Part shown: positions 11,135-20,469 of the stretch, piece after piece
How the letters are laid out: each line of letters starts with the position of its first letter
Position numbering within the stretch: position 1 is the first letter of the stretch
From: Variovorax sp. CF313
Lineage (GTDB): Bacteria; Pseudomonadota; Gammaproteobacteria; Burkholderiales; Burkholderiaceae_C
NCBI RefSeq assembly: GCF_000282635.1
Contig: NZ_AKIW01000007.1
Span: forward strand, 78,817-142,816
Reading direction: 5' to 3'
DNA length: 64,000 nt
The notes under the pieces: model-generated
Told to the model about the DNA's origin: nothing
Databases searched by the model: none
Seen by the model: the letters and a program-made list of their open reading frames with translations, nothing else
Made by a program: the position numbers and the translations under genes

Positions 11135-12028
11135 ATGTCGATCTACATCAACAAAGACACCAAAGTCATCACGCAAGGCATCACCGGCAAGACCGGCCAG
11201 TTCCACACCGAAAAGTGCCAGGAATACGCGAACGGCAAGAACGCCTTCGTGGCGGGCGTGAACCCGAAGAAGGCCGGCGAGTCGATCTTCAACATTCCGA
11301 TCTTCGGTTCGGTGAAGGAAGCTGCTTCGCAGACCGGCGCCACCGTGTCGGTGATCTACGTGCCGCCGGCAGGCGCCGCGGCCGCCATCTGGGAAGCCGT
11401 CGAGGCCGACCTGGACCTGGCGATCTGCATCACCGAAGGCATCCCGGTTCGCGACATGCTCGAAGTGCGCAACAAGATGAAGGCCAAGGAAGCGGCCGGC
11501 GGCAAGAAGACGCTGCTGCTGGGCCCGAACTGCCCCGGCCTCATCACGCCCGACGAAATCAAGATCGGCATCATGCCCGGCCACATCCACCGCAAGGGCC
11601 GCATCGGCGTGGTCTCCCGTTCGGGCACGCTGACGTACGAAGCCGTGGCTCAACTGACCGAAATCGGCCTGGGCCAATCGTCGGCAGTCGGCATCGGCGG
11701 CGACCCGATCAACGGCCTGAAGCACATCGACGTGATGAAGGCCTTCAACGACGATCCGGACACCGACGCGGTCATCATGATCGGCGAAATCGGCGGCCCC
11801 GACGAAGCTGACGCAGCCCGCTGGTGCAAGGAGCACATGAAGAAGCCGGTCGTGGGCTTCATCGCCGGTGTCACCGCCCCTCCCGGCAAGCGCATGGGCC
11901 ACGCCGGCGCGCTGATCTCGGGCGGTGCCGACACGGCCGATGCCAAGCTGGCCATCATGGAAGAATGCGGCTTCACCGTGACGCGCAACTTCTCGGAACT
12001 GGCCAAGCTGCTCAAGGCGCAGCTCTAA
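11135..12028 (+). CDS. sucD: Succinyl-CoA synthetase, alpha subunit
   Basis: Binds CoA and carries the phosphohistidine intermediate. 297 aa. It has the Rossmann CoA-binding opening with [15 protein letters not shown], the [22 protein letters not shown] region and the phospho-acceptor histidine in [11 protein letters not shown] near residue 254. Transcribed with sucC, 10 bp apart. An intrinsic terminator about 60 bp downstream closes the operon. Confidence 0.98.
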   Translation: MSIYINKDTKVITQGITGKTGQFHTEKCQEYANGKNAFVAGVNPKKAGESIFNIPIFGSVKEAASQTGATVSVIYVPPAGAAAAIWEAVEADLDLAICITEGIPVRDMLEVRNKMKAKEAAGGKKTLLLGPNCPGLITPDEIKIGIMPGHIHRKGRIGVVSRSGTLTYEAVAQLTEIGLGQSSAVGIGGDPINGLKHIDVMKAFNDDPDTDAVIMIGEIGGPDEADAARWCKEHMKKPVVGFIAGVTAPPGKRMGHAGALISGGADTADAKLAIMEECGFTVTRNFSELAKLLKAQL

Positions 12029-12087
12029 GAGACGGCCCCGCGACACCGGCCGCAGAGCCGGGTCATGAGAGGACCACGCAGAAACAG

Positions 12088-12121
12088 AAAAGCGCCCGCA
12101 CTCGATTGCGGGCGCTTTTTT
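12088..12121 (+). terminator. Intrinsic terminator after sucCD
   Basis: AAAAGCGCCCGCA pairs with TGCGGGCGCTTTT across a 6-base loop and runs straight into a T-tract. This is a textbook rho-independent terminator, and its A-run makes it partly bidirectional. Confidence 0.95.
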
Positions 12122-12147
12122 CAATAAAACACAGTGGGATCAGAGAC

Positions 12148-12831
12148 ATGGAAATTCTTCAAAGCACCGATTTCTGGCTGGGTCTGCTCAAGATCGTCTG
12201 GATCAACATCATCCTGTCGGGGGACAACGCGGTGGTGATCGCCATGGCGGCGCGGTCGTTGCCGCCGGCGCAGCAGAAAAAGGCCGTGCTCTTCGGCTCG
12301 GGCGCGGCCGTGGTGCTGCGTATCGTGCTCACGGTGGTGGCAGCCAAGCTGCTCGCCCTGCCTTACCTGCAGATCATCGGCGGCCTGCTGCTGCTGTGGA
12401 TCGGCCTGCAGCTGCTGAGCGAGGAAGACGAGGGCGAGGGCGAGTCCAAGGAATACGGCAGCATGATGGCCGCGGTGCGCACCATCCTGCTGGCCGACCT
12501 GGTGATGAGCCTGGACAACGTGATTGCCGTCGCGGCCGCCGCGCAGGGCAGCATGGTGCTGCTGGTCCTCGGCCTGGCGATCAGCATTCCCTTGGTGATT
12601 TTCGGCAGCACGCTCATGATCAAGCTCATGGAACGCTTCCCGATCATCGTCATGCTGGGTGCTGCGCTGATCGGCTGGGTCGGCGGCGAAACCATCGTGC
12701 AAGACGCGATCCTGCGCGACACGCTGGCGGCCAATCCCTGGTTGCACTACGCGGCTGCTGCTGCCGGTGCGGTGTTCGTCGTGGCTGGCGGCCGCTTGCT
12801 GCAACGGCGCGCACGTGCCGCTGCTCATTGA
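12148..12831 (+). CDS. TerC-family integral membrane protein (copy 1)
   Basis: 227 aa, about seven hydrophobic helices. It carries the paired acidic signatures of the TerC/Alx family, NIILSGDNAVVIAMAAR near residue 20 and DLVMSLDNVIAVAAAAQ near residue 120. Family members are linked to Mn2+ export and metal homeostasis. The start at 12148 follows the sucCD terminator; a longer frame from 11824 runs through sucD and is rejected. It has no riboswitch-like leader, unlike the second TerC gene at 40524-41273. Confidence 0.9.
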   Translation: MEILQSTDFWLGLLKIVWINIILSGDNAVVIAMAARSLPPAQQKKAVLFGSGAAVVLRIVLTVVAAKLLALPYLQIIGGLLLLWIGLQLLSEEDEGEGESKEYGSMMAAVRTILLADLVMSLDNVIAVAAAAQGSMVLLVLGLAISIPLVIFGSTLMIKLMERFPIIVMLGAALIGWVGGETIVQDAILRDTLAANPWLHYAAAAAGAVFVVAGGRLLQRRARAAAH

Positions 12832-12859
12832 GTTTTCAAGAAGTCAGTACTGACAAACC

Positions 12860-13648
12860 ATGGCGAGTGTCGGCGTTTCCATGTTCTCCACTCGCCCCGC
12901 GCTGACCTGGGAATTCGCCTCCCTGACCGACGTCGGGCGAACGCGCGCCCATAACGAGGACGCCGTGCACGTGGACCCCGCCCTCGGGCTGGCCTTGCTG
13001 GCCGACGGCATGGGCGGCTACAAGGGCGGCGAAGTGGCCAGCGCGATGGCCGTCTCCCTGATGCACGCCAGCTTCGGCCGCTGGTTCGCCCAGGCCGGGA
13101 TGCAGGCGCCTGCCCGCGTGGTCCGGCGGGCGCTGCAGGCAGCCACGGACGAGGCCAACGGCTCGATCCTGCATGCCGGCACGACCAACCCCGAACTGCA
13201 GGGCATGGGAACGACCCTGGTGCTGGCGGCATTCCGGCCGCAGCGCGTGGTGGTTGGCCACATCGGCGACTCGCGGTGCTACCGCGTGCGCAACAACAAG
13301 CTGGAACTGCTCACGCGTGATCACTCGCTGCGCCAGCAGCAGCTCGACGCCGGCGCCATCACCGCCGAGGAAGCCCTGAATTCGCCCACGCGCAACCTGG
13401 TGACCCGCGCCGTGGGCGTGGAGGCCCAGGTCTTGCTGGAAATGCACGAACACAGCGCAAGACCGGGCGATCTCTATATGCTCTGCTCCGACGGGCTCAG
13501 CGAGATGGTTTCGGACGAGCAGCTTTTCACGCTTCTAGGACACGATGTCGGGCTTCAGAAAAAAGCATCACTTTTGGTTGAAATTGCCAACGAGAATGGC
13601 GGACGGGACAACATCTCTGTTGTCCTGGCCAGCGCGAGCGTTGCATAG
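12860..13648 (+). CDS. PP2C-family Ser/Thr protein phosphatase
   Basis: 262 aa covering a single PP2C catalytic domain. The metal-binding motifs are present in order: RAHNEDAVH, LLADGMGGYKGGEVAS, GMGTTLV, VGHIGDSRCY, MLCSDGLSEMV and GGRDNISVVL. These enzymes remove phosphate from Ser/Thr residues with Mn2+ or Mg2+. It is followed by an FHA-domain gene, a usual reader of phosphothreonine, then a cyclase and a phosphodiesterase. No matching Ser/Thr kinase gene lies in the window. An alternative start is the ATG at 12881. Confidence 0.93.
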   Translation: MASVGVSMFSTRPALTWEFASLTDVGRTRAHNEDAVHVDPALGLALLADGMGGYKGGEVASAMAVSLMHASFGRWFAQAGMQAPARVVRRALQAATDEANGSILHAGTTNPELQGMGTTLVLAAFRPQRVVVGHIGDSRCYRVRNNKLELLTRDHSLRQQQLDAGAITAEEALNSPTRNLVTRAVGVEAQVLLEMHEHSARPGDLYMLCSDGLSEMVSDEQLFTLLGHDVGLQKKASLLVEIANENGGRDNISVVLASASVA

Positions 13649-13735
13649 GCGCCTCGCACGGCCAGGTAGCAGGCTCCGGCGGCATCACGCCGATGCGCTT
13701 GTCGTCTTTCAAGCTTTGGATACCGGGGGGCGGCA

Positions 13736-14389
13736 ATGCCGAGGATGATCATTTCGGTCGATGGCGTTGTCATCGGGCAAGTGGCGCTTGCCAAGGAGCG
13801 CACGACACTGGGACGCCGTGCCTACAACGACATCGTGATCGACAATCTGGCGGTCAGCGGCGAACACGCCGTGCTGCACATGAGCGGTGGCGAAGTCGAA
13901 ATTGAAGATCTCAACAGCACCAACGGCACCTACGTCAATGCGCTCGCCATCCAGAAGCAGGCGCTCAAGGACAACGATGTCGTCGAGGTCGGCGGCTGCC
14001 GCATCCATTTCCGCGCGCGCAGCAACCTGGCCGTCAGCGCCAGCTCGGTCCGCACCGCATCGGCCGAGTTCCTGTCGGGGAACATGCCCCTGTCGTCGGC
14101 ACCCACGGAATCGGGCGCGCTGGTCGAACTCGGCGTTCCGGTGCTGCGCGTGCTCTCCGGCGCCAACGAGGGGCAGGACGTCGCGCTGCAGAAGGTCGTC
14201 ACCACCATCGGCAAGCCCGGTGTCGCGGTGGCGGTGGTCACGCGCCGGCGCACGGGCTACGTGGCCGCGGGTGTCGAAGGACGCGTCATGCTCAACGGCC
14301 AGCAACTGGGGGCCGAGGCGGTCGCGCTGCAGGAGCACGACGTGCTCGAGCTCGGCGGTGCCACACGCATGCAGTTCGTGCGCATCTGA
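13736..14389 (+). CDS. FHA-domain protein, tandem, second domain degenerate
   Basis: 217 aa. The N-terminal ~95 residues form an FHA domain with TLGRRAYNDI, LAVSGEHAVL and NSTNGTYVN, so the Arg, Ser, His and Asn contacts for phosphothreonine are present. Residues about 135-217 resemble a second FHA fold (TTIGKPGVAVAVV, LNGQQL, LQEHDVLELGG) but lack the Arg and Ser/His contacts, so it probably does not bind phosphopeptide. It lies 87 bp after the PP2C gene and about 50 bp before the cyclase, consistent with one signalling operon. Confidence 0.9.
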   Translation: MPRMIISVDGVVIGQVALAKERTTLGRRAYNDIVIDNLAVSGEHAVLHMSGGEVEIEDLNSTNGTYVNALAIQKQALKDNDVVEVGGCRIHFRARSNLAVSASSVRTASAEFLSGNMPLSSAPTESGALVELGVPVLRVLSGANEGQDVALQKVVTTIGKPGVAVAVVTRRRTGYVAAGVEGRVMLNGQQLGAEAVALQEHDVLELGGATRMQFVRI

Positions 14390-14440
14390 GCCGCTTTTTC
14401 TTCCGGCCTGTTGCGGCAAAGCCCATACGAGTGCAGCGCC

Positions 14441-16693
14441 GTGAGAGGGCTTCGACGGCACTGGCCGCGTATCGCCATCACGTTGCTGCCGGTGCTGTTG
14501 GCGCTGGCGCATGCCACCGGCGCGTGGCAGCTGAGCGCACTCGAACGCCTTGATCGGCTGATCTACGACATCCGCCTGCGTGCCACCATGCCGGGCACGT
14601 TCGATGCGCGCGTCGTGATCGTCGACGTCGACGACGCCAGCCTGGCACGCCAGGGGCAGTGGCCCTGGGCGCGCGACAAGATCGCCCGTCTCACCACGGA
14701 ACTGATGGCCCGCCAGCAGGCGGCCGTGCTCGGTTTCGACGTCATGTTCCTCGAACCGGACCGCAGCTCCGGCCTCGACAGGCTGCGGGAAATCGCCAGC
14801 GGGCCGCTGGGCGGCATGCCGGGCCTGGCCGCCGAGGTCGAGCGGCTTGCACCCTCGCTCGATCACGATGCCACGCTCGCTGCGGCGCTCGAAGGCCAGC
14901 GCGTCGCGCTGGGCTACTACTTCACGCGGACCGAGACGCCGAGCGCCAAGGGACAGCTGCCTCCTGCCCCCTCGTTGCCGGAGGGGGCGTTCCCCCCGCG
15001 CGGCATTTACGCCACCAACTGGAATGGCTTCGGAGCCAGCCTGCCGGCGCTGGCGCAGGCCGCGCCCATTGCGGGATTCCTGAATACGCTGGTTGGCGCC
15101 ACCGGCGACGGCGTCATTCGCAGCGTGCCGCTCATCGCCCGCTACGAGGGCGACAAGGCGCAGCCGGGCTACTACGAATCGCTCGCGCTCGCGGTCTACC
15201 GCCTCGCAAACGGATTGCCGCCCGTGCAGCCCGCCTTTGCGCCCGGCGGCGCCAAGCCGCAGCTCGAATCGCTGCGAGTGGGTCCCCTGCGCATACCGGT
15301 CGACGCAACGGGCAGCATGCAGGTGCCGTTCCGCGGCCCCGGCGGTGCCGACGGCGGGTCGTTCCGCTATGTGTCCGCCGCCGACGTGCTCGAGGGCCGG
15401 CTCGGGCCGGGCGAACTGAAGGGCAAGATCGTGCTCGTGGGCGCCACCGCCCCAGGCCTGCAAGACCTGCGCGCCACGCCGGTCGAGGCCGCATTTCCGG
15501 GCGTGGAAGTGCATGCCAACATCGTCTCCGGCCTGCTCGACCATCGGCTGCTCAGCGTGCCCGACTACGCCTCGGGCTACGAGACGCTGATGGTCGCCGT
15601 GACGGGGCTCGTGCTGGCCTTCGGGCTGTCGCTGCTGCCGGCGCCGCGCGCCGTGTTGCTGGCCGCGGGGGCGATCGCCGTGCTGATCGGCCTCAACACC
15701 TGGCTGTACGCGAGCCACGGCCTCGTGCTGCCGCTGGCGTCGGCCCTGGCCATGACGGCGCTTGCCTTCGCGCTCAACATGAGCTGGGGCTACCTCGTCG
15801 AATCGCGCGCGCGGCGCGGCCTGGTACGGCTTTTCGGCACCTACGTGCCGCCCCAGCTCGTCAACGAAATGATGGCGCACCCCGACCGCTACAGCATGCG
15901 CGCCGAGAGCAAGCCCATGACCGTCATGTTCTGCGACATGCGCGACTTCACCCGCCTGTCGGAGCAAATGGCCCCGGCCGAGCTGCAGGCCTTTCTCAAC
16001 ACCGTCTTCAGCCGGCTCACCAACGTCATCAGCGCCCACCGCGGCACCGTCGACAAGTACATGGGCGACTGCGTCATGGCCTTCTGGGGCGCGCCCATCG
16101 ACACGCCCGACCACGCCACCCTCGCCGTGCGCGCCGCGCTCGACATGGCCGATGCCGTGCACGACATCAACCGCATCCACCGCGCCAGCGGCCGCCCCGA
16201 GATCAGCGTGGGCATCGGCATCAACAGCGGCGTGATGAGCGTGGGCGACATGGGCTCCACCGCGCGCCGCAGCTATACCGTGGTCGGCGATGCGGTCAAC
16301 CTCGCATCCCGCCTCGAGGGCCTGAGTGGGCACTACGGAATGGAAATCGTCGCCAGCGGCGCCACCCGCGAGCTGGCGCCCGGCTACATCTGGCAAGAGC
16401 TCGACAGCGTGCTCGTCAAAGGCAAGGCACAGGCCGTTGCCGTTTTTACGCCCCTGGCCGCGCACACGCCCGAAGCGGCGAAAGAGACTCAGCAGTTGCT
16501 CGACCGCTGGAGCGAAGTGCTCGCGGCTTACCGCCGGCAGGACTGGGCGGTGGGCCGAAACTTGCTGGCTCCCCTGCTCGCCGCGGACGCAAAAAAAGTC
16601 CTTTACCAGCTCTACGCCCAGCGTTTAGCCTCAATGGCGTTGCGCCCGCAGGACCCTGATTGGGACGGTGCAACCCGGTTCGAAACCAAATGA
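14441..16693 (+). CDS. CHASE2-domain class III adenylate cyclase
   Basis: About 750 aa from the GTG at 14441; an in-frame TTG at 14411 is the alternative. One N-terminal helix is followed by a ~300-residue extracytoplasmic CHASE2 sensor domain, three close membrane helices and a C-terminal class III cyclase. The metal-binding aspartates are in MFCDMRDF near residue 500 and YMGDCVMAFWGAP. The substrate-side Lys in VDKYMGD and Asp in VVGDAVNLASRLE favour ATP over GTP. It would make cAMP in response to an external signal. Its stop overlaps an ATG of the phosphodiesterase frame, and the preferred phosphodiesterase start is 30 bp on. Confidence 0.92.
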   Translation: MRGLRRHWPRIAITLLPVLLALAHATGAWQLSALERLDRLIYDIRLRATMPGTFDARVVIVDVDDASLARQGQWPWARDKIARLTTELMARQQAAVLGFDVMFLEPDRSSGLDRLREIASGPLGGMPGLAAEVERLAPSLDHDATLAAALEGQRVALGYYFTRTETPSAKGQLPPAPSLPEGAFPPRGIYATNWNGFGASLPALAQAAPIAGFLNTLVGATGDGVIRSVPLIARYEGDKAQPGYYESLALAVYRLANGLPPVQPAFAPGGAKPQLESLRVGPLRIPVDATGSMQVPFRGPGGADGGSFRYVSAADVLEGRLGPGELKGKIVLVGATAPGLQDLRATPVEAAFPGVEVHANIVSGLLDHRLLSVPDYASGYETLMVAVTGLVLAFGLSLLPAPRAVLLAAGAIAVLIGLNTWLYASHGLVLPLASALAMTALAFALNMSWGYLVESRARRGLVRLFGTYVPPQLVNEMMAHPDRYSMRAESKPMTVMFCDMRDFTRLSEQMAPAELQAFLNTVFSRLTNVISAHRGTVDKYMGDCVMAFWGAPIDTPDHATLAVRAALDMADAVHDINRIHRASGRPEISVGIGINSGVMSVGDMGSTARRSYTVVGDAVNLASRLEGLSGHYGMEIVASGATRELAPGYIWQELDSVLVKGKAQAVAVFTPLAAHTPEAAKETQQLLDRWSEVLAAYRRQDWAVGRNLLAPLLAADAKKVLYQLYAQRLASMALRPQDPDWDGATRFETK

Positions 16694-16722
16694 CGGCAGA
16701 CACATACGAGGGGTCTCTCACA

Positions 16723-17526
16723 ATGCAGGTTCGTGTGCTGGGTTGCTCGGGCGCCATCGCCAAAGACTGCCGCACCACCTCGTTCCTGGTCGACACGGAC
16801 CTGCTCGTCGATGCGGGCACCGGTGTCGGCGACCTTACGCTCGATGAGATGGCCCGCATCGACGACGTCGTGCTCACGCACAGCCACCTCGACCACATCG
16901 CCGCCCTGCCGCTGATGCTCGACGCCGTCGGCAGCCGCCGCATCCGGCCCCTGCGCGTGCATGCGCTGCGCGCCACCATCGAGGCGCTGCGCACGCACGT
17001 GTTCAACAACGTCATCTGGCCGAATTTCGAGAGCATTCCCAGCGCCGAGGCGCCCTTCGTGAGCTTTCACGACATCGCGGTGGGGCAGATGCTGCACCTG
17101 GGGAGCCGCGAGCCCAAGCTCGTCGAGGTGCTGCCGGCGGTTCATACGGTGCCGGCCTGCGGCTTTGCCGTGCGGCGGGCCGAAGGCGGCGCCCACTGGG
17201 TCTTCAGCGGCGACACAGAGCGCAACGCGCCGTTCTGGGAGCGCGTGAATGCGATCGACGTGGCGATGCTGGTGATTGAAACGGCCTTCAGCAGCCGAGA
17301 ACAGGCGCTGGCCGAGCGCAGCCTGCATCTGTCGCCTGCGGTGCTGGCCGATGAGCTGACGCACATCGAGCCGGGGAAGCAATACCCGATCTACATCACG
17401 CACACCAAGCCGGCGGAGACGGACGAGATCATGAGCCAGATCGAGGCGCTGGCGGTCGAGCAGGTGGCGGGGTTGGCGCAGCGGGATATTCGCTGGTTGA
17501 AGGCGGATGGGGTGCTGACTTTCTGA
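16723..17526 (+). CDS. Metallo-beta-lactamase-fold cyclic-nucleotide phosphodiesterase
   Basis: 267 aa. The zinc-binding HSHLDH motif near residues 52-57 and the later PAVHTVPACG, SGDTERNAP and THTKPAE elements give the MBL fold and fit the class II cAMP phosphodiesterase-like branch. The start at 16723 is favoured by a GAGGGG site 9 bases upstream; an ATG at 16690 overlaps the cyclase stop. Its place directly after an adenylate cyclase supports a role in hydrolysing cAMP, but substrate specificity is inferred. Confidence 0.85.
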   Translation: MQVRVLGCSGAIAKDCRTTSFLVDTDLLVDAGTGVGDLTLDEMARIDDVVLTHSHLDHIAALPLMLDAVGSRRIRPLRVHALRATIEALRTHVFNNVIWPNFESIPSAEAPFVSFHDIAVGQMLHLGSREPKLVEVLPAVHTVPACGFAVRRAEGGAHWVFSGDTERNAPFWERVNAIDVAMLVIETAFSSREQALAERSLHLSPAVLADELTHIEPGKQYPIYITHTKPAETDEIMSQIEALAVEQVAGLAQRDIRWLKADGVLTF

Positions 17527-17653
17527 CTGCTAGGGCGTGGGGCATGACAAATTTGTCACCTCGGTAGCATCTCGAAGCAAGTTGTGTCACATGGTGTAAC
17601 GCTGAAGTGAGCGAAGGTGACGGGTTCGGTCAGTTGAGGGCCCTGCGAACGGG

Positions 17654-17668
17654 TGGCACAGATGCTGC
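17654..17668 (+). promoter_or_regulatory. Sigma-54 promoter of pilA
   Basis: TGGCACAGATGCTGC matches the RpoN consensus TGGCAC-N5-TTGC with one change. The invariant GG (17655-17656) and GC (17667-17668) are 12 bp apart, as required for the -24/-12 elements. It lies about 63 bp before the pilA ATG. Type IV pilin genes are classically RpoN/PilR-dependent. No PilS/PilR genes are in the window. Confidence 0.8.
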
Positions 17669-17730
17669 GGAAGGTACCTCGCTCCGGGCAGGTTCCCGGG
17701 CGTAACAACCAACCAACCTGGAGTTAGTGA

Positions 17731-18201
17731 ATGAACCGTCGTTCCATCGCACGTAACGTGCAAAAGGGTTTCACCCTTATCGAATTGATGATCGTTGTGG
17801 CGATCATTGGTATTTTGGCTGCTGTGGCTCTGCCGGCTTATCAAGACTACGTCGCGAAGTCCCAAGTTGCCGGCGGCTTGGCTGAAATCACCCCTGGCAA
17901 GGTGAACGTGGAAGACCGCATCGCTTCGGGCACGCCGCCGACGTCGGTTGCAGATCTGGGCCTCACCGCTACCACCAAGCGCTGCGCGATCACGGTAACC
18001 GGTTTCACCGGCACAGCGGCCCCGGCCAATTCGGGCGGCACACTTGTTTGCACGCTGATCGGCAACGCGCAGGTGAATGGGCAGTCCATCACCTGGACCC
18101 GCGCTGCAGACACCGCTGGCACTGGCGGCACGACCGGAACCTGGGCCTGCGCAACGACCGTGGCAAACAAGCTGGCCCCGAAGGAATGTCCTGGCGTGTG
18201 A
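17731..18201 (+). CDS. pilA: Type IV major pilin
   Basis: 156 aa prepilin. A 13-residue basic leader ends in Gly13, followed by [20 protein letters not shown], so the processed protein begins with Phe and keeps the conserved Glu5 (Glu18 of the precursor). A pair of cysteines near the C-terminus ([14 protein letters not shown]) can form the D-region disulfide. The head contains Ser/Thr/Ala/Gly-rich stretches ([27 protein letters not shown]) like O-glycan acceptor regions. GGAG precedes the start, a sigma-54 promoter lies upstream and an intrinsic terminator follows 20 bp after the stop. Confidence 0.97.
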   Translation: MNRRSIARNVQKGFTLIELMIVVAIIGILAAVALPAYQDYVAKSQVAGGLAEITPGKVNVEDRIASGTPPTSVADLGLTATTKRCAITVTGFTGTAAPANSGGTLVCTLIGNAQVNGQSITWTRAADTAGTGGTTGTWACATTVANKLAPKECPGV

Positions 18202-18220
18202 CCTTCGCCATCTCATCACG

Positions 18221-18243
18221 AGCCGCCTTCGGGCGGCTTTTTA
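18221..18243 (+). terminator. Intrinsic terminator after pilA
   Basis: AGCCGCC and GGCGGCT form a 7-bp stem with a TTCG tetraloop, then a run of five T. This separates pilA from the glycan genes that follow. Confidence 0.93.
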
Positions 18244-18282
18244 TCTTGTGCCGCAAGGCAGACGGGGCTCCACAGTAAAACC

Positions 18283-20385
18283 ATGACTGAGAGTTCACGC
18301 GCGCTCGGCCGAGGCGGCCATTATGTCGAGGCGGGCCGCAACGGTGTATGGGGAGAGCGTTTGCTGGCCTATGCAATCTGCAGTGCTATGGCGATCGCTT
18401 GGACTCTGCTCGCCGGCAAAGATGTGCCTTGGGACGCGCTGCATTACCACGTGTATGCGGGCTATAGCGTCTTCAACGAGCGCCTGATGGTTGACTTGTT
18501 CCCGGCTGGCACGCTGACCTATCTGAACCCCTACTCTCACGTGCCGCTGTACCTGATGGTGCATGCGGGGTGGCCATCGATCATGATCGGCGTCTCCTTT
18601 GCCATTTTGCAAAGCGTGATGCTATGGATGACCTGGGAATTGGCGCGGATTGTGTGCAGAGGCCAGACTGGCAGCAGTCCAGGCATCGTAGTGTGGGCAG
18701 CGGTGGCGTTGGCACTGCTCAACCCGGTTTTTTTGCAGGAGTTGGGGTCATCATTCAATGACCTCACTACCGGTGCGTTTGCGTTAGGCGGCTACGTTGC
18801 TCTGGCCAGAGCGTTCTTTGGAGGCCGCCTCCAACTGGTCGCGTTAGGCGGCGCGCTGCTGGGCGTCGCTTCTGCGCTAAAACTTTCGAACGCGACTTTT
18901 GCGCTCCTCCCTGCAATTCCCATGGTTGTGGGATGCGTATCAACGCCGCGCCAACGCGTGCGGGCGCTGCTGACATTCGCTCTTTGCGCAGTCATCGCCA
19001 TGATGGCCGTAACTGCGCCCTGGGCCATGCAGCTGGACCGGGCCTTCGGCAATCCCTTCTTTCCGATGCTCGATGGTCTGTTTCGCGCATCGGATGTCAC
19101 GGCGCCTAAAAGCCATTCCGCGAGTTCGCCTTGGCAATTGCTTGGGCAATTTATCGCCGGAATGCGGGATCTGCGCTTTCTGCCATCCTCGTTCACAGAA
19201 GCACTCGCGCGGCCGTTCGACATGCTTAGCGCGCGACGCCTCATTCATACCGAACCCGCAGCGCCCGATCTGCGCTACGCTGGTTTGACGGTGTTGGCAA
19301 TGCTTAGTGTCGTGGCCTGGGCCGTACGCCGCAGTTGGAAGAGCGGTTATACGGCAACCGGCAGCCAGTCAGATCGTATCTATGTATGCTTGGCCATCTC
19401 GTTTGCAGCGAGTTGGGTGTCCTGGTTGAGCATCAGCGGAAACAGTCGCTACTTCTTGCCCATGGCGAGCATTGCGGGCGTACTTCTTGTTGTCGGGCTG
19501 TATCGATTTCTGGCGCCCGCGCCGCAACGGATACTGATCTATGCCCTGACCGTCATGCTTGGCGTACAGGCTGTTTTTCTGTGGCAGACGAGAGACCTTC
19601 GTTGGGCTCCCCAAGCTTGGGGCGGGCAATGGCTCCAAGTGAGCGTACCGCTGCGGTTGCAACGGGAGCCGCAGCTCTACCTCCCTCTTGATCTGCAGTC
19701 TCAATCCTTCCTGCTGTCCTGGCTAGCGCCAGGCTCAGCATTCTTGGGGGTGAGCAGCGGGATCGAGCCTGACGGGTTCGTCGGGAGTCGCGCGCGCGCG
19801 CTCATAGATGCCAATTTGTCGCGGCTCCGCATGCTCAAGCTGGTAAATGAGGTCGACTCAGACGGCAAGCCGGCTTTGCTTAGTCCGGCCAACATCGACT
19901 ACCCGCTCAGGCGCTTCGGCTTGGAGGTTGATCCCAAAGACTGCGAGTACATCAAATACAAGGGCAATCCTGATGTGATCGAGCACGCCGGCCCGCGCGC
20001 CGGATCTCGCGACGAAGTCCAGCTCTATGCGTGCCGAGTGTTGCCCGGTGGTCGCTTGAGCCCCGGGGAACTCGTCAGCAAGCGTATTGCTGATCAAGTG
20101 CTTGACAACGTAGAAGGTGCGTGTCCTGAGCTGTTCGACCAGCATCGAAGGGGCAGCAGCATTCGCAGTGGCAACATCTGGCGTCGTGCCTACAGCGGCG
20201 ACTTGGCGCTTTGGGTTAGCGACGGCGGTTTGATCCGGTTCGAAGACCTCATCCGCGGCGGCGGCGATCGGGTCGTGATCGGGCGGATTGACGACTGGCT
20301 TTCGGCGCCACTAAAGCTCAACTGCTGGCGTAAAGGTGGAAGAGCGTATGTTGAGCTGGTGCAAACTAGCCGCGAGGCTCGATGA
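18283..20385 (+). CDS. Large GT-C-like multipass membrane protein
   Basis: 700 aa. Roughly the first 430 residues hold ten or so hydrophobic helices, and the last ~250 are soluble. An early loop contains PWDALHYHVYAGYSVFNERL, an acidic/aromatic loop in the place where GT-C glycosyltransferases carry their catalytic acidic residue. GT-C enzymes use polyprenyl-phosphate sugars as donors outside the cytoplasmic membrane. The next gene encodes a polyprenyl-phosphate glycosyltransferase that could supply the donor. It lies directly after pilA, so a pilin- or glycan-modifying role is plausible. Codon use and base composition are less GC-rich than the flanks. The family assignment is tentative. Confidence 0.65.
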   Translation: MTESSRALGRGGHYVEAGRNGVWGERLLAYAICSAMAIAWTLLAGKDVPWDALHYHVYAGYSVFNERLMVDLFPAGTLTYLNPYSHVPLYLMVHAGWPSIMIGVSFAILQSVMLWMTWELARIVCRGQTGSSPGIVVWAAVALALLNPVFLQELGSSFNDLTTGAFALGGYVALARAFFGGRLQLVALGGALLGVASALKLSNATFALLPAIPMVVGCVSTPRQRVRALLTFALCAVIAMMAVTAPWAMQLDRAFGNPFFPMLDGLFRASDVTAPKSHSASSPWQLLGQFIAGMRDLRFLPSSFTEALARPFDMLSARRLIHTEPAAPDLRYAGLTVLAMLSVVAWAVRRSWKSGYTATGSQSDRIYVCLAISFAASWVSWLSISGNSRYFLPMASIAGVLLVVGLYRFLAPAPQRILIYALTVMLGVQAVFLWQTRDLRWAPQAWGGQWLQVSVPLRLQREPQLYLPLDLQSQSFLLSWLAPGSAFLGVSSGIEPDGFVGSRARALIDANLSRLRMLKLVNEVDSDGKPALLSPANIDYPLRRFGLEVDPKDCEYIKYKGNPDVIEHAGPRAGSRDEVQLYACRVLPGGRLSPGELVSKRIADQVLDNVEGACPELFDQHRRGSSIRSGNIWRRAYSGDLALWVSDGGLIRFEDLIRGGGDRVVIGRIDDWLSAPLKLNCWRKGGRAYVELVQTSREAR

Positions 20386-20469
20386 CCAAGCTTGAAGCAC
20401 AGCGCAAGTCAACAGCTGTTTGCGCAAGCCATTCCTTAGGATGCCACATGCCAGGTTCGGAGTTCGATC

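Noticed and set aside
13709..16465. A 918-codon minus-strand frame across the FHA and cyclase genes
   Set aside because: Antisense shadow. The plus-strand FHA and cyclase motifs are intact and account for the sequence.
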